Shown: positions 1-8,089 of the stretch, piece by piece
How positions within the stretch are numbered: the first letter of the stretch is position 1
How the letters are laid out: each line of letters opens with the position of its first letter
Origin: Legionellales bacterium
Lineage (GTDB): Bacteria; Pseudomonadota; Gammaproteobacteria; JAHCLG01
Direction: 5' to 3'
DNA length: 64,000 nt
NCBI GenBank assembly: GCA_026125385.1
Contig: JAHCLG010000001.1
Span: 124,001 to 188,000, forward strand
Program-made: the position numbers and the translations under genes
The notes under the pieces: generated by a model
What the model saw: the letters and a program-made list of their open reading frames with translations, nothing else
The model's database searches: none
What the model was told of the DNA's origin: nothing

Positions 1-1
1 A

Positions 2-217
2 ACCAGCTTGCTTACAGGCTGCGCTAACATGATGCATCGACTAGGTTATATGCCCATACAACCCTCGCATTCTAAAGCTTGCTTAATAGCACCCGTATTA
101 ATTACCAACTTAAAAAAAGACGACTATCAAAGGCAATATCAGTTGCCCGATGGTCGTAACTGTTCGGAGATCAATGGTCATGAACAAGCTCAAGTACAAA
201 AACCAAAATCAGCATAA
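2..217 (+). CDS. Lipoprotein, 5' end outside window (ICE transfer region)
   Basis: The reading frame is open from the left edge and begins inside a lipobox: Thr-Ser-Leu-Leu-Thr-Gly-Cys-Ala. The protein is therefore a lipoprotein whose signal peptide starts before the window. About 66 residues follow the lipid-attached Cys; they include a Cys-containing stretch and end in a basic, Gln-rich tail. The 3' end overlaps the start of the next transfer gene by about 38 nt, so both belong to one operon. I do not recognise the family. Short lipoproteins are common among T4SS core and pilus proteins, so an outer-membrane role in transfer is an inference from position. Confidence 0.6.
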   Translation, partial: TSLLTGCANMMHRLGYMPIQPSHSKACLIAPVLITNLKKDDYQRQYQLPDGRNCSEINGHEQAQVQKPKSA

Positions 218-1001
218 ACACATTTGTAACCCGTTACCATTATTGTCAGGTTTTATATTTTGGTTTTTAAGTTTTACTACACTTCCTGCATTGGCCGATA
301 CTCTCCAATTGGTGCAAACACAACAAACTCAAGATCAAATTGTTCAGAGTCTACCAATACAAGATAGCTTAAAAGATCAAGCCAAGATGTGGGGGCTTAC
401 AACGGAAGCATTTAAACACTATTTGTGGTTGATGAAAAATACGCCCAGCGGTTATTGGTATAAAGACTTAGATCCGACTGAAGTATTAGCACTCAATGCT
501 AAAGATCCCAATGACATGATGCAATACGCTAAGATTCAAGCGCATAACATGCATGCGCGTGTCACGAGAGAGCTAGCGTTTAATAGTATTTATTCGAAAG
601 CTTATAAAAAATTATATCCCAATGAAAAACCCATCATGACACCTGGCTCAATGAATTTGCAGAGTAGCGCATTACAAGCCGGTGATCGAGTTTGGCTATT
701 TGTCGGTATTCATACACCATTAGGTCGCTTTGCTTATCAGCATCTAATAAAAACGATTCAAGCAACACCCGATACCGTTCTTGATATCTATTTTGTCGGT
801 AAACACGTTAATCAAAAGAGCATTGAAACATGGGCTGCCAATATTGGCATACCCCCTGATATTGTGAACAAACAAGTCACATTAAATTATGGCAATAGTC
901 GATTTGAAAGCATATCCAAAGGCAAAAAGGGAAACCTGCCTTTCGTCGGCGTTGTTCATAACTCGCATTTTCAGCCGATCACACTATCGTCTGTTCTCTA
1001 A
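180..1001 (+). CDS. ICE protein, PFL_4693 family (TIGR03759)
   Basis: This is a periplasmic component of the genomic-island T4SS, with unknown biochemical role. The N terminus has a basic stretch, a hydrophobic segment (about residues 15-37) and an Ala-Leu-Ala cleavage site, so it is exported. The middle has the family's hallmark order: a WGL-TTEAF-like helix, a YWYKDLDP-like segment and an AKIQAHNM-type helix. The C-terminal half is a thioredoxin-like or Rossmann-like fold without obvious active-site Cys. I chose ATG 180 because a GGAG lies about 10 nt upstream; in-frame ATGs at 150 and 174 fit worse. In related ICEs this gene precedes a lytic transglycosylase and PFL_4695, and a similar order is seen here. 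Confidence 0.85.
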   Translation: MNKLKYKNQNQHKHICNPLPLLSGFIFWFLSFTTLPALADTLQLVQTQQTQDQIVQSLPIQDSLKDQAKMWGLTTEAFKHYLWLMKNTPSGYWYKDLDPTEVLALNAKDPNDMMQYAKIQAHNMHARVTRELAFNSIYSKAYKKLYPNEKPIMTPGSMNLQSSALQAGDRVWLFVGIHTPLGRFAYQHLIKTIQATPDTVLDIYFVGKHVNQKSIETWAANIGIPPDIVNKQVTLNYGNSRFESISKGKKGNLPFVGVVHNSHFQPITLSSVL

Positions 1002-1089
1002 ATTCATTTCTGAATAAAAGCCACTGCCTCGCTTAAATAGCGCGAGATCAAAGCTTTCTTTTTTTCAACAACAAAATGAGGTTTATGCT

Positions 1090-1785
1090 ATGGCCATTCC
1101 ATTGAATGTTGCTGTTGTTAGTATCGTTTTAGCTACGGGTCTTTCAGCCCATAATGCTGTTTTCGCAGCTCCTACTGCAACAGCCAGTGCAACACCCAGG
1201 TCAATCATACAAAAAATTGAAAAAGATAATCCACAATTAAGCATCGCTGCGCTTTTAGCGGGTGTTCGCGCTTATGATCATTTGCGATTACAAGGCAAAG
1301 ACAAACAACAACAATTAACTATTGTTAATTTTAATCGACCGTCAAATGAGAAACGACTATGGGTTATCAACATGAAAAACGGCAACACAGAGTATTTTAC
1401 CTATGTGGCTCATGGACAAAATTCAGGTTTAAACGTTGCAAAACATTTTTCTAATCGACCTAATTCACACGAAAGTAGCATTGGTGTGTATCTGACCGGT
1501 AAAACTTACTACGGGAGAGGTGGTCACTCCATGCGATTACGTGGTCTGGATAAAGGTTTTAACAGTAATGCATTTACACGCGATATCGTCATGCATCCAG
1601 CTTGGTATGTTTCCCAAACTTTTGCTGAACAATATGGACGAATCGGTCGCACCTATGGATGTTTTGGCATTAGTAAAGCAATCGCTCAAAAAATTATTTC
1701 TACAATTAAAGATGGCACGGTGATGGTGGCTTATTACCCTAGTGAAAAGTGGCTGGCCTCATCTCAATATGAGCAACTGTTATAG
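1090..1785 (+). CDS. L,D-transpeptidase-like murein enzyme (YkuD_2 type)
   Basis: Predicted exported peptidoglycan enzyme. A signal peptide of about 26 residues ends in an Ala-rich Val-Phe-Ala-Ala. The C-terminal domain matches the YkuD_2 subgroup: a Val-Ala-His-Gly-Gln segment, then an Arg-Leu-Arg-Gly-Leu-Asp segment, an Ile-Val-Met-His-Pro-Ala-Trp-Tyr-Val block with the conserved His, and Gly-Arg-Thr-Tyr-Gly-Cys-Phe-Gly holding the presumed catalytic Cys. The family usually has GRSWGCPA at that point, so this version is divergent but keeps Cys. It lies between the PFL_4693 and PFL_4695 homologues, where related islands usually have a lytic transglycosylase. A role in opening or remodelling murein for the T4SS is inferred. 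Confidence 0.8.
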   Translation: MAIPLNVAVVSIVLATGLSAHNAVFAAPTATASATPRSIIQKIEKDNPQLSIAALLAGVRAYDHLRLQGKDKQQQLTIVNFNRPSNEKRLWVINMKNGNTEYFTYVAHGQNSGLNVAKHFSNRPNSHESSIGVYLTGKTYYGRGGHSMRLRGLDKGFNSNAFTRDIVMHPAWYVSQTFAEQYGRIGRTYGCFGISKAIAQKIISTIKDGTVMVAYYPSEKWLASSQYEQLL

Positions 1786-1821
1786 ATCCTATTTTTAATA
1801 ATCGAGTTGAGGTAAAGCGTT

Positions 1822-2463
1822 ATGCGTTGCATGGGTTTATTAAATAATATAATCAAAAGTTGGCGATTCCTTTTAGGCTTTTGGGTTGTAGCCTTTTTGG
1901 TTGTTTTAGTCTCCTTTCCAACCATTCTATTAGCCAAACCAGCAAGCACTGCTGTTATCGCCAATGGGGCTCATGCAACGCACCTTATTCGAGATTATTT
2001 AAAAGCACATCCAGCAGACATCGAGGCAGTTGAACAAACACAAGATGACACAATTGTTGCGCTTGACCAATTACAACAATTGTCGAATGAGACATTAGCA
2101 GAGAAAATTGCGAAAACTCAACCGAAAAATGCAGTATTGCCTAAAGTCTTCCCTGTGCGTTCGCCTGCGCTGACACCAGGTAAAGTCATGTCAAAGCCTA
2201 TTCACGTGACATTGCCACAACCAATTTTTATCGTCGGTGATGATGCCATGTCAAAAGCATGGTTAAGACAGTATCAGCAACGTTTGGCAAAACTGCGTGC
2301 GAAAGGATATGTGGTGAATGTATCTTCAAAAGAAGCTATGCAGGCTTTAACGGCTGCTTTTAGCCATTTATCACTCATGGCAATACCAGGCGATTCCATC
2401 GCTAAGAATTTAGGGCTTAAACATTATCCAGCTTTAATTTCAAATAATTTAATTGAACAGTAA
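1822..2463 (+). CDS. ICE protein, PFL_4695 family (TIGR03765, DUF2859)
   Basis: Conserved transfer-region protein of GI-type ICEs, likely periplasmic and possibly membrane-anchored. The N terminus has a long hydrophobic segment (about residues 14-36) acting as signal or anchor. The C-terminal domain shows the family pattern: Leu-Pro-Lys-Val-Phe-Pro-Val, a Pro-Gly-Lys-Val turn, Phe-Ile-Val-Gly-Asp-Asp, a Ser-Lys-Ala-Trp-Leu helix, a hydrophobic Gly-Tyr-Val-Val-Asn-Val strand and the terminal His-Tyr-Pro-Ala-Leu-Ile strand, with an end close to the family consensus (Ile-Glu-Gln). The fold resembles thioredoxin-like TrbC proteins but has no CXXC. It ends 5 nt before traD, consistent with one operon. 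Confidence 0.87.
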   Translation: MRCMGLLNNIIKSWRFLLGFWVVAFLVVLVSFPTILLAKPASTAVIANGAHATHLIRDYLKAHPADIEAVEQTQDDTIVALDQLQQLSNETLAEKIAKTQPKNAVLPKVFPVRSPALTPGKVMSKPIHVTLPQPIFIVGDDAMSKAWLRQYQQRLAKLRAKGYVVNVSSKEAMQALTAAFSHLSLMAIPGDSIAKNLGLKHYPALISNNLIEQ

Positions 2464-2468
2464 CTATA

Positions 2469-4481
2469 ATGAAAACACACGCATTAGAAAGTTTATTAAG
2501 AGCACCTATTGAATGGTGGTCGAGCGTAATCTGCATTTTAGCTGGTTTGTTCATATTAAATATGTCCAGCCAATTATTGTTAAGTCATTATGTGAGTGAA
2601 AGCTTAGGAGTAACATTATTTGCGATAGGACTGTGGCGTTTTTTTCAAGGGCTAAAGGTATTTCGCTATCAAAAAAACTTAAAACGTTTACCGTTTTATA
2701 GTCTAAGCTCGACTGAATTACCGATCAGCCATCAGACATTATTTTTAGGCAAGGGCTTTAAATGGGAAGCCAAACATACACAACGGTTACGTGATTTAAA
2801 GCAAAATGGTCGTGAGCGTTATTTAAAACCTGGTAAAGCCTATCAATGGGCAAGACGATTTGAATGCAAACATGAACATGACAATAATTCATTAAGTCGT
2901 TTTTTATCGAGCCAAAGCGTGTTTAACCCTGTACGACCGTTGCCACCGGTAGGCGGCAATCCTGCTATACATGGTATTGAACCTTTAGAAAAAGATGTTT
3001 TCTTAAATTTGTCGGAACGGGTCGGTCATACCATGATATTAGGCACAACACGCGTCGGTAAAACTCGACTTTTAGAACTCATGATTGCCAGTGATATTCG
3101 TCGACAAGATTCCGCCGTCATTGTATTTGATCCTAAAGGTGATACAGAATTATTAAAACGTATTTGTTATGAAGCTAAAGAAGTCGATCGAGAAAACGAT
3201 GTGATTGTTTTTCATCTGGGCTACCCAAGTGTGTCTGCCCGCTATAATCCGATTGGTAATTTTGCACGTATTACAGAAGTAGCTAATCGTGTAGCTAATC
3301 AATTACCCAGTTCGGGTGAATCGGCTGCATTCAAAGAGTTTGCGTGGCGGTTTGTCAATATCATTGCTAATGCGTTGGTTGCGTTAGGAAAAAAACCTAG
3401 CTACAAAGATATGGATAAATATATTTTAAATATTGATCCGTTATTACTAGAATATTGCGAACGATGGTTACCTAGTATTGATTCCGAGTGGAAGCAAAAA
3501 GTCGAACAACAAGCCAAGAGCATTGACGTCAAAAATTTGCCGTTTCATTTAAAGGCTCGCAGTCCGTTTATGATTGCATTGGTTCGATTTGTCGATACAT
3601 TAAAGCTCGATAATGTTATCTATGATGGACTAAAAGCTATTTTTAATTATGATCAAACCTATTTTCAAAAAATTACGGCATCACTATCGCCCTTATTTTC
3701 AAAATTAACAACAGGCCGAATTTCAGAGCTGATATCACCTGATTACTGTGATCTGAATGATGAGAGACCGATCTTTGATTGGTTGCAAGTCATTAGAGGC
3801 AAGAAGATCGTTTATGTAGGATTAGATGCGTTGTCGGATAGCACTGTAAGCTCTGCTGTAGGTAATAGTATGTTCGCCGATTTGTGTTCTACTGTCGGTC
3901 AAATCTATAAATTTGGCGTGCAAGACGGTATTGCAGAAGCTGAACATAAAAAAACTCTCAATAAGGTGAATGTTTACAGTGATGAGTTTAACGAGCTTGC
4001 GGGTGATGAATTTATTCCCCTTGCGAATAAAGGCGGTGGCGCTGGTTTACAACTTACCGTAGCAACACAAACGGGATCCGATGTGCTCGCTAGACTAGGT
4101 AGTCAAGCTAAAGCAAACCAAGTATTTGGTAATTTCAATAGTCTGATTTGTTTGCGAGTGCTTGAAGAAAGCACCGCTCGTTTACTCACCGATAAATTGC
4201 CGCAGCGAGTTCAGGTGAAGGATATGGTGCAATCGTCTGGAGCAAGTGATGCATCAACCTTAACAGAAGGTGCTCATTTTTCAAGTCATACGGAGGATCG
4301 TATCACAACTACAGAAGTGCCTTTGATCTCGTCTGATGATTTGATGCAATTACCCAAAGGACAAGCCTTTTGTTTATTAGAGGGTGGTCAACTCTATAAA
4401 GTGCGTTTTCCATTACCTAAAAATGATATGGAAGCCATGCCAGAGAGCGTAGAAGCACTCGTTCATTCTATGCAACCGTAA
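2469..4481 (+). CDS. traD: Type IV coupling protein TraD (SXT/TOL/ICE type)
   Basis: Inner-membrane ATPase that brings the DNA-relaxase complex to the T4SS. Two hydrophobic segments lie near the N terminus (about residues 17-37 and 45-57), followed by a cytosolic RecA-like domain. Walker A reads Gly-Thr-Thr-Arg-Val-Gly-Lys-Thr-Arg (about residues 192-200), and Val-Phe-Asp-Pro-Lys-Gly-Asp follows. A later motif, Tyr-Ser-Asp-Glu-Phe-Asn-Glu, is the usual Walker B, and Val-Ala-Thr-Gln-Thr is the conserved motif after it. Length (670 aa) is in the family range and all ATPase motifs look intact, in contrast to the degenerate TraI-like protein at 22-23 kb. The next gene is its usual partner PFL_4697. 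Confidence 0.95.
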   Translation: MKTHALESLLRAPIEWWSSVICILAGLFILNMSSQLLLSHYVSESLGVTLFAIGLWRFFQGLKVFRYQKNLKRLPFYSLSSTELPISHQTLFLGKGFKWEAKHTQRLRDLKQNGRERYLKPGKAYQWARRFECKHEHDNNSLSRFLSSQSVFNPVRPLPPVGGNPAIHGIEPLEKDVFLNLSERVGHTMILGTTRVGKTRLLELMIASDIRRQDSAVIVFDPKGDTELLKRICYEAKEVDRENDVIVFHLGYPSVSARYNPIGNFARITEVANRVANQLPSSGESAAFKEFAWRFVNIIANALVALGKKPSYKDMDKYILNIDPLLLEYCERWLPSIDSEWKQKVEQQAKSIDVKNLPFHLKARSPFMIALVRFVDTLKLDNVIYDGLKAIFNYDQTYFQKITASLSPLFSKLTTGRISELISPDYCDLNDERPIFDWLQVIRGKKIVYVGLDALSDSTVSSAVGNSMFADLCSTVGQIYKFGVQDGIAEAEHKKTLNKVNVYSDEFNELAGDEFIPLANKGGGAGLQLTVATQTGSDVLARLGSQAKANQVFGNFNSLICLRVLEESTARLLTDKLPQRVQVKDMVQSSGASDASTLTEGAHFSSHTEDRITTTEVPLISSDDLMQLPKGQAFCLLEGGQLYKVRFPLPKNDMEAMPESVEALVHSMQP

Positions 4482-4507
4482 CCGATGAATATTAAATTGA
4501 GTTAGCT

Positions 4508-5164
4508 ATGAAACAACAACGCGCTCCAACAGTATTGGAATTATGGTTTTGGTTGGTTACAAGAATCATTGGCTGGCTTTTTATGGGTTGTTTAGGTTGC
4601 ATAGTCGTATGCATGGTAATGATTAATTTGCATGGGCAAGCAGGAATTTATACGCTAAACCAATTGGAGCAAAATGACTATCACACTGTCATAAGCAATA
4701 TGACTAATAATCATACTGTTTGGGTGTCTCAATGGATACAAGCTATTCCTGAATCGATAACTCAGCCTAATATTCATTTGCCTGTCATAAATAGTGATTA
4801 TCAGCATAAACTATGGCTTCAGTTATTACCTTTTATTCATGCGACACTGGGTGGGGCGAAGTTATTACTCATTCGTTTATACCTACTTCTACGCTGGTCG
4901 ATACTGTTTGTAATACTCGGGGTTGTCGGTTTAATCGATGGATTAGGTAGACGTTATATTCGACGTATGGCGGCTGGTCGAGAAAGCGCTTTCATTTATC
5001 ATCATGCAAAACCGTTAATCATGCTGAGTCTTATTCTTGGCATTTTTATGGTTTTAATGCTACCGGTATCCATCATACACACAGAATGGATAGTGATGAC
5101 ATCTGCAATGACTTTTGGTTTGGCGATACAAATCACCACAAAAAGCTTCAAAAAATATCTTTAA
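4508..5164 (+). CDS. ICE membrane protein, PFL_4697 family (TIGR03747, DUF4400)
   Basis: Integral membrane protein that sits directly after traD in GI-type ICEs. It has an N-terminal hydrophobic segment (about 16-40), a periplasmic stretch of about 70 residues with Trp-rich helices, and three further hydrophobic segments (about 115-145, 168-188, 193-210). A cytosolic Gly-Arg-Arg-Tyr-Ile-Arg-Arg loop with a following Ser-Ala-Phe-Ile-Tyr-His-His stretch is characteristic of the family. Size and topology match TIGR03747. The role is presumed to be in coupling or assembly with TraD; no enzyme motif is visible. Confidence 0.85.
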   Translation: MKQQRAPTVLELWFWLVTRIIGWLFMGCLGCIVVCMVMINLHGQAGIYTLNQLEQNDYHTVISNMTNNHTVWVSQWIQAIPESITQPNIHLPVINSDYQHKLWLQLLPFIHATLGGAKLLLIRLYLLLRWSILFVILGVVGLIDGLGRRYIRRMAAGRESAFIYHHAKPLIMLSLILGIFMVLMLPVSIIHTEWIVMTSAMTFGLAIQITTKSFKKYL

Positions 5165-5195
5165 TCGATAATCCCGATTTAAACGGAGAAATAGT

Positions 5196-5873
5196 ATGTT
5201 ATTAGTTCAACAGAATAACAGTAGAGATGATTTGCTTGGAGAAAATGAAATTTCTAGTCAAGTGTATCAAAATCGTTTTGATCAGCATCAACGAAATGCG
5301 TGCGCCTATGTAAAACAAACGGGGCTTGTTTATGATGCTATCTGCCTTGCACAAAATAAAAATATCAATCGTTGGGCATGGCATTATGCGCATAGCGAGG
5401 GACATCCTGCTATTGTTACACTGTGTGCTTTTTGGGATTGTTACCAAACAGAAAACAGTTTACATGAAGCCAGAATCCCTTATATACAATTATTCTTTGG
5501 TCAAGAAAACTATTGCTCACTGATTCCTAGTGGCATTGAAATACCTTTAAAAGTAAAAGATGAGAAAACACAGCATCATTTAAAAATGGCCAGTGTCTTA
5601 TTTGGTCAGCATTTTCTAGTGACCTATTTAGCGGGTCGACACATTACCGCTAGACAATCTAACAAAAACTACCTCATTCATCATAGTGTACATGATATTC
5701 CGTTATTCAAAGAACCATTGGTCTTTGGGGCTAAAAATTTACTGGCTTTTGATCACCAAAATAACCTGGCTTGGCAGACATTAAAGGCATTACACAATTT
5801 CCCCAAACGGTTTCCTAAAATTTGGCAACAGTTAAAACAACAACACGAGGTCAAGCACAATGAAATTCATTAA
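5196..5873 (+). CDS. Unrecognised transfer-region protein
   Basis: A 225-residue soluble protein with no signal peptide or membrane segment, preceded by a good GGAGA Shine-Dalgarno 7 nt upstream. It is rich in His, Gln and aromatic residues and contains several Cys (residues about 31, 44, 70 and 77, then 101). No catalytic motif was recognised. It lies between the PFL_4697 and RAQPRD homologues, where other GI-type ICEs have variable genes, and overlaps the next start by 14 nt, so it is co-translated with the pilus and channel genes. A cytosolic accessory role in transfer is inferred only from position. Confidence 0.7.
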   Translation: MLLVQQNNSRDDLLGENEISSQVYQNRFDQHQRNACAYVKQTGLVYDAICLAQNKNINRWAWHYAHSEGHPAIVTLCAFWDCYQTENSLHEARIPYIQLFFGQENYCSLIPSGIEIPLKVKDEKTQHHLKMASVLFGQHFLVTYLAGRHITARQSNKNYLIHHSVHDIPLFKEPLVFGAKNLLAFDHQNNLAWQTLKALHNFPKRFPKIWQQLKQQHEVKHNEIH

Positions 5874-6225
5874 AAAATACAGTTTATTAATCAGTTGCCT
5901 TGCATTGTTTCTGATGAGCGGTGTTAGTTTTGCTAATACTGAACAAATGAATGCCACATTGGCTCGTATCAGTCGGCTGTTAAATCAGGTGAATCCGTTA
6001 ATTAATTTGGCTGAAAAACAACAAGACCCCAATGCTAGGGTTAAATTCCAATTTGATGGGTTACGTTATGATGTTGCTAAAATTCAATCGGGCATCGCTC
6101 AAGCGATTAATCGTGTTTCAATACAATCTAGGGTCATTAAACCACTGTCTGGCGACTATTTGCCTATGTCTGAGTCGGTATTAAAAAAGCAACCGTCGCT
6201 TAACAGTGAGGATTCAACACCATGA
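5860..6225 (+). CDS. ICE protein, RAQPRD family (TIGR01690)
   Basis: Small exported protein of the plasmid/ICE RAQPRD family. A clear signal peptide (about residues 1-25, ending Val-Ser-Phe-Ala-Asn) is followed by a helical region. The signature around Arg-Ala-Gln-Pro-Arg-Asp is degenerate here: Ala-Glu-Lys-Gln-Gln-Asp-Pro-Asn-Ala-Arg. The flanking pattern is kept: a Phe-Asp-(6)-Asp-Val-Ala segment, then a Gly-Ile helix, and Pro-Leu-Ser-Gly-Asp-Tyr near the C terminus. The GAGG ribosome site lies within the preceding gene, and the stop overlaps the next start (ATGA-type coupling). Function is unknown; it is always part of the mating-pair module. Confidence 0.85.
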   Translation: MKFIKKYSLLISCLALFLMSGVSFANTEQMNATLARISRLLNQVNPLINLAEKQQDPNARVKFQFDGLRYDVAKIQSGIAQAINRVSIQSRVIKPLSGDYLPMSESVLKKQPSLNSEDSTP

Positions 6226-6458
6226 CTCCAGCACAACAACAATCCTTTTACATGGCAAGCGGCATCCATGCCGACAGCTTAAATTTTCTGTTGCGCTTGA
6301 GCGCCGGTTTACTCATTATCGTTGTCAGCATTTTTATATTGATTGGTCTGATTAAATTACTCGAAGATGGCCAAATACAAGATCGCTTACGCTTTATGCT
6401 GTATTTATTCAGTTTAGCCAGCCTACTCATGGTGTTTTTTAGCTTTGTTGTCGCTTAG
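6222..6458 (+). CDS. ICE small membrane protein, PFL_4701 family (TIGR03758, DUF3262)
   Basis: A 78-residue inner-membrane protein starting with the typical Thr-Pro-Ala-Gln-Gln-Gln-Ser-Phe segment, followed by two hydrophobic helices (about 23-45 and 55-77) joined by a short charged loop with Leu-Glu-Asp-Gly-Gln. Length and N-terminal motif are diagnostic for DUF3262. The start codon overlaps the stop of the RAQPRD gene by 4 nt, so translation is coupled. It belongs to the inner-membrane part of the mating-pair apparatus; the precise role is unknown. Confidence 0.87.
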   Translation: MTPAQQQSFYMASGIHADSLNFLLRLSAGLLIIVVSIFILIGLIKLLEDGQIQDRLRFMLYLFSLASLLMVFFSFVVA

Positions 6459-6569
6459 TCGGTAACGTCTTTTATTGAAAAAACATTTATTTCAATCACT
6501 GCTAATCGAACGATTAGCGCTGAATAACTTCTTCCAGTTATTTTAACTTGCTTCATAGCGGAGGCTTTT

Positions 6570-6953
6570 ATGATGAAACTATTGCACAAAATAGGGAGTA
6601 TCCTCAAAGAAAAATATGAATTTTTTATGGGATTTTTCATACTTTGGTTAAGTGGTTCAGCGTTTGCTGCTCCAGGTGATAATCCATTCCCTACGATTGA
6701 TGTGCAAGGCGGTGATGTGGTTAAAGCTGTCGGCACACACATGGAAACCAGCATGAAATACGCCATGATTGGTGGCGGTATTATTATGATGTTGGTGGGT
6801 ATTGGCGTGATTATGCATCGATTACGTGAGGATTCCAGTAATAAAGAAACAGGAAGCTTCCTCACCACGCTGGTGATTTCAGGATTGGCGATTACGGTCG
6901 GCATTATTTTGATTGCGATTGGTTGGAGTGCGGCGAGTTATCAACCCACCTAA
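6570..6953 (+). CDS. ICE membrane protein, PFL_4702 family (TIGR03745, DUF2976), pilin-like
   Basis: A 127-residue protein with a signal-like first hydrophobic segment ending Ala-Phe-Ala-Ala, a Gly-Asp-rich exported stretch containing Val-Gln-Gly-Gly-Asp-Val-Val, and two further membrane segments (about 68-90 and 103-122) with many Gly and Ile. This layout fits DUF2976, and small two-helix Gly-rich proteins at this locus are plausible major pilin or inner-membrane components (inference). A GGAGG-like ribosome site precedes ATG 6570. The 111 nt between it and the previous gene has no conserved hairpin that I can see. Confidence 0.85.
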   Translation: MMKLLHKIGSILKEKYEFFMGFFILWLSGSAFAAPGDNPFPTIDVQGGDVVKAVGTHMETSMKYAMIGGGIIMMLVGIGVIMHRLREDSSNKETGSFLTTLVISGLAITVGIILIAIGWSAASYQPT

Positions 6954-6989
6954 TTCCGCCACAAGTATTGAATAAATGGGTATTTAAAA

Positions 6990-7343
6990 ATGCAAAACCA
7001 TCTACCGGATATCTTGGCTTCCCGATTGAACTTTGACGTTGTCTCCTTCCGTGGGAATACCCGAAAAGAAATGATTCTGATCGGTGTCATGAGCTTGATC
7101 TTTACCGTGTCAGTGCTAGGGTTGCTCACGAAACTGCTTTTTGGCCTGTTTTTAATCGGTTTAGGATTGAGCTTTCCAGCCGCTATTCCTGTCGGTTGGA
7201 TTTTTGCAACCGTTATGCAAAAACTCAAAGATGGAAAACCCAAAGGTTACGTGAAACAGCAATTTTTGTTGTGGCTTGATTCTCAAGGCATCAAGCCATC
7301 ACCTTTTATTCGATACAGTGGCAAATGGCAAGTACGCCGCTAA
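6990..7343 (+). CDS. ICE transfer protein, TIGR03750 family (DUF3487), TraL-like
   Basis: A small inner-membrane protein with the DUF3487 layout. It has an N-terminal soluble segment (Ala-Ser-Arg-Leu-Asn-Phe-Asp, Phe-Arg-Gly-Asn-Thr-Arg-Lys-Glu), two adjacent hydrophobic helices (about 28-48 and 50-75), and a C-terminal soluble tail ending Pro-Phe-Ile-Arg-Tyr-Ser-Gly-Lys-Trp. The family usually shows Phe-Arg-Gly-Leu-Thr near the N terminus and Ile-Arg-x-Ser-Gly-x-Trp near the end, and both are recognisable. By position it corresponds to TraL/VirB3-like proteins of other T4SS; that equivalence is inference. Confidence 0.86.
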   Translation: MQNHLPDILASRLNFDVVSFRGNTRKEMILIGVMSLIFTVSVLGLLTKLLFGLFLIGLGLSFPAAIPVGWIFATVMQKLKDGKPKGYVKQQFLLWLDSQGIKPSPFIRYSGKWQVRR

Positions 7344-7405
7344 TTTCTCTCGGTATTCTGATTTAAGGACTATTCACCAAGAATGTTTCGCTGGAGATTT
7401 ATTTC

Positions 7406-8035
7406 ATGAAATTTTTAAATGCACTAGAGCAGGCGAAAAAGCATGTTCGCACACTTTGGAGTGTGATTATCTTATTATTTCTGGTTAACGCATTGGCGTT
7501 ATTGGGTTGGATGCATTCACAATCCAAAATTAAAATTGAAGTACCACGCCAAATTCCAGTAAGTGGACTTACTATTACGCAAGGCGAAGTGCCACCAACA
7601 ACCGTGTATAGTTTTGCGTTCTATGTTTGGCAAAGTATCAATCATTGGTCTCAAAATGGTATGCAAAACTATAAGGCTCAAATTACGCAGTTTTCACCGT
7701 TTTTAACGCCCAGTTTTAAATTAAAATTGATTCAGAATTATAATTATTTATTGAACGAAGGGGAATTACAAGATCGGCTTCGGCTGATGCAAGGCATCTC
7801 TGGTAGTGAATATTCCCCACACGATGTGAAATATATGGGGCATGGTACCTGGATTGTTCATCTAAAAATGCATTTAACCGAAATGATGAATACCAATGCT
7901 AAAATTGTGAAAGACGTTCAGATGAATTACACCCTAAAAATCGTACGCTACGACGTCGATGCCGAACAAAATCCTTGGGGCTTAGCGATTGCCGGTTTTG
8001 AAGAAAGTCCTGAACGCATCAAAACTATCATTTAA
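7406..8035 (+). CDS. ICE transfer protein, PFL_4703 family (TIGR03746, DUF2895), TraE/VirB8-like
   Basis: A bitopic inner-membrane protein with a short cytosolic N terminus, one membrane segment (about residues 20-39) and a periplasmic domain of about 165 residues. Family features include Pro-Pro-Thr-Thr-Val-Tyr-Ser-Phe-Ala-Phe-Tyr-Val-Trp-Gln, an Asn-Tyr helix followed by Phe-Leu-Thr-Pro, the Arg-Leu-Arg-Leu-Met-Gln-Gly segment, and the C-terminal Asn-Pro-Trp-Gly-Leu-Ala-Ile-Ala-Gly motif. This matches DUF2895, the presumed VirB8/TraE counterpart. A GGAG 8 nt before ATG 7406 supports the start. Confidence 0.88.
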   Translation: MKFLNALEQAKKHVRTLWSVIILLFLVNALALLGWMHSQSKIKIEVPRQIPVSGLTITQGEVPPTTVYSFAFYVWQSINHWSQNGMQNYKAQITQFSPFLTPSFKLKLIQNYNYLLNEGELQDRLRLMQGISGSEYSPHDVKYMGHGTWIVHLKMHLTEMMNTNAKIVKDVQMNYTLKIVRYDVDAEQNPWGLAIAGFEESPERIKTII

Positions 8036-8089
8036 TCAAAATCACTTTTTATTTCATTGATTAGATTACTTTTCATCAAGAGGTTCGTT

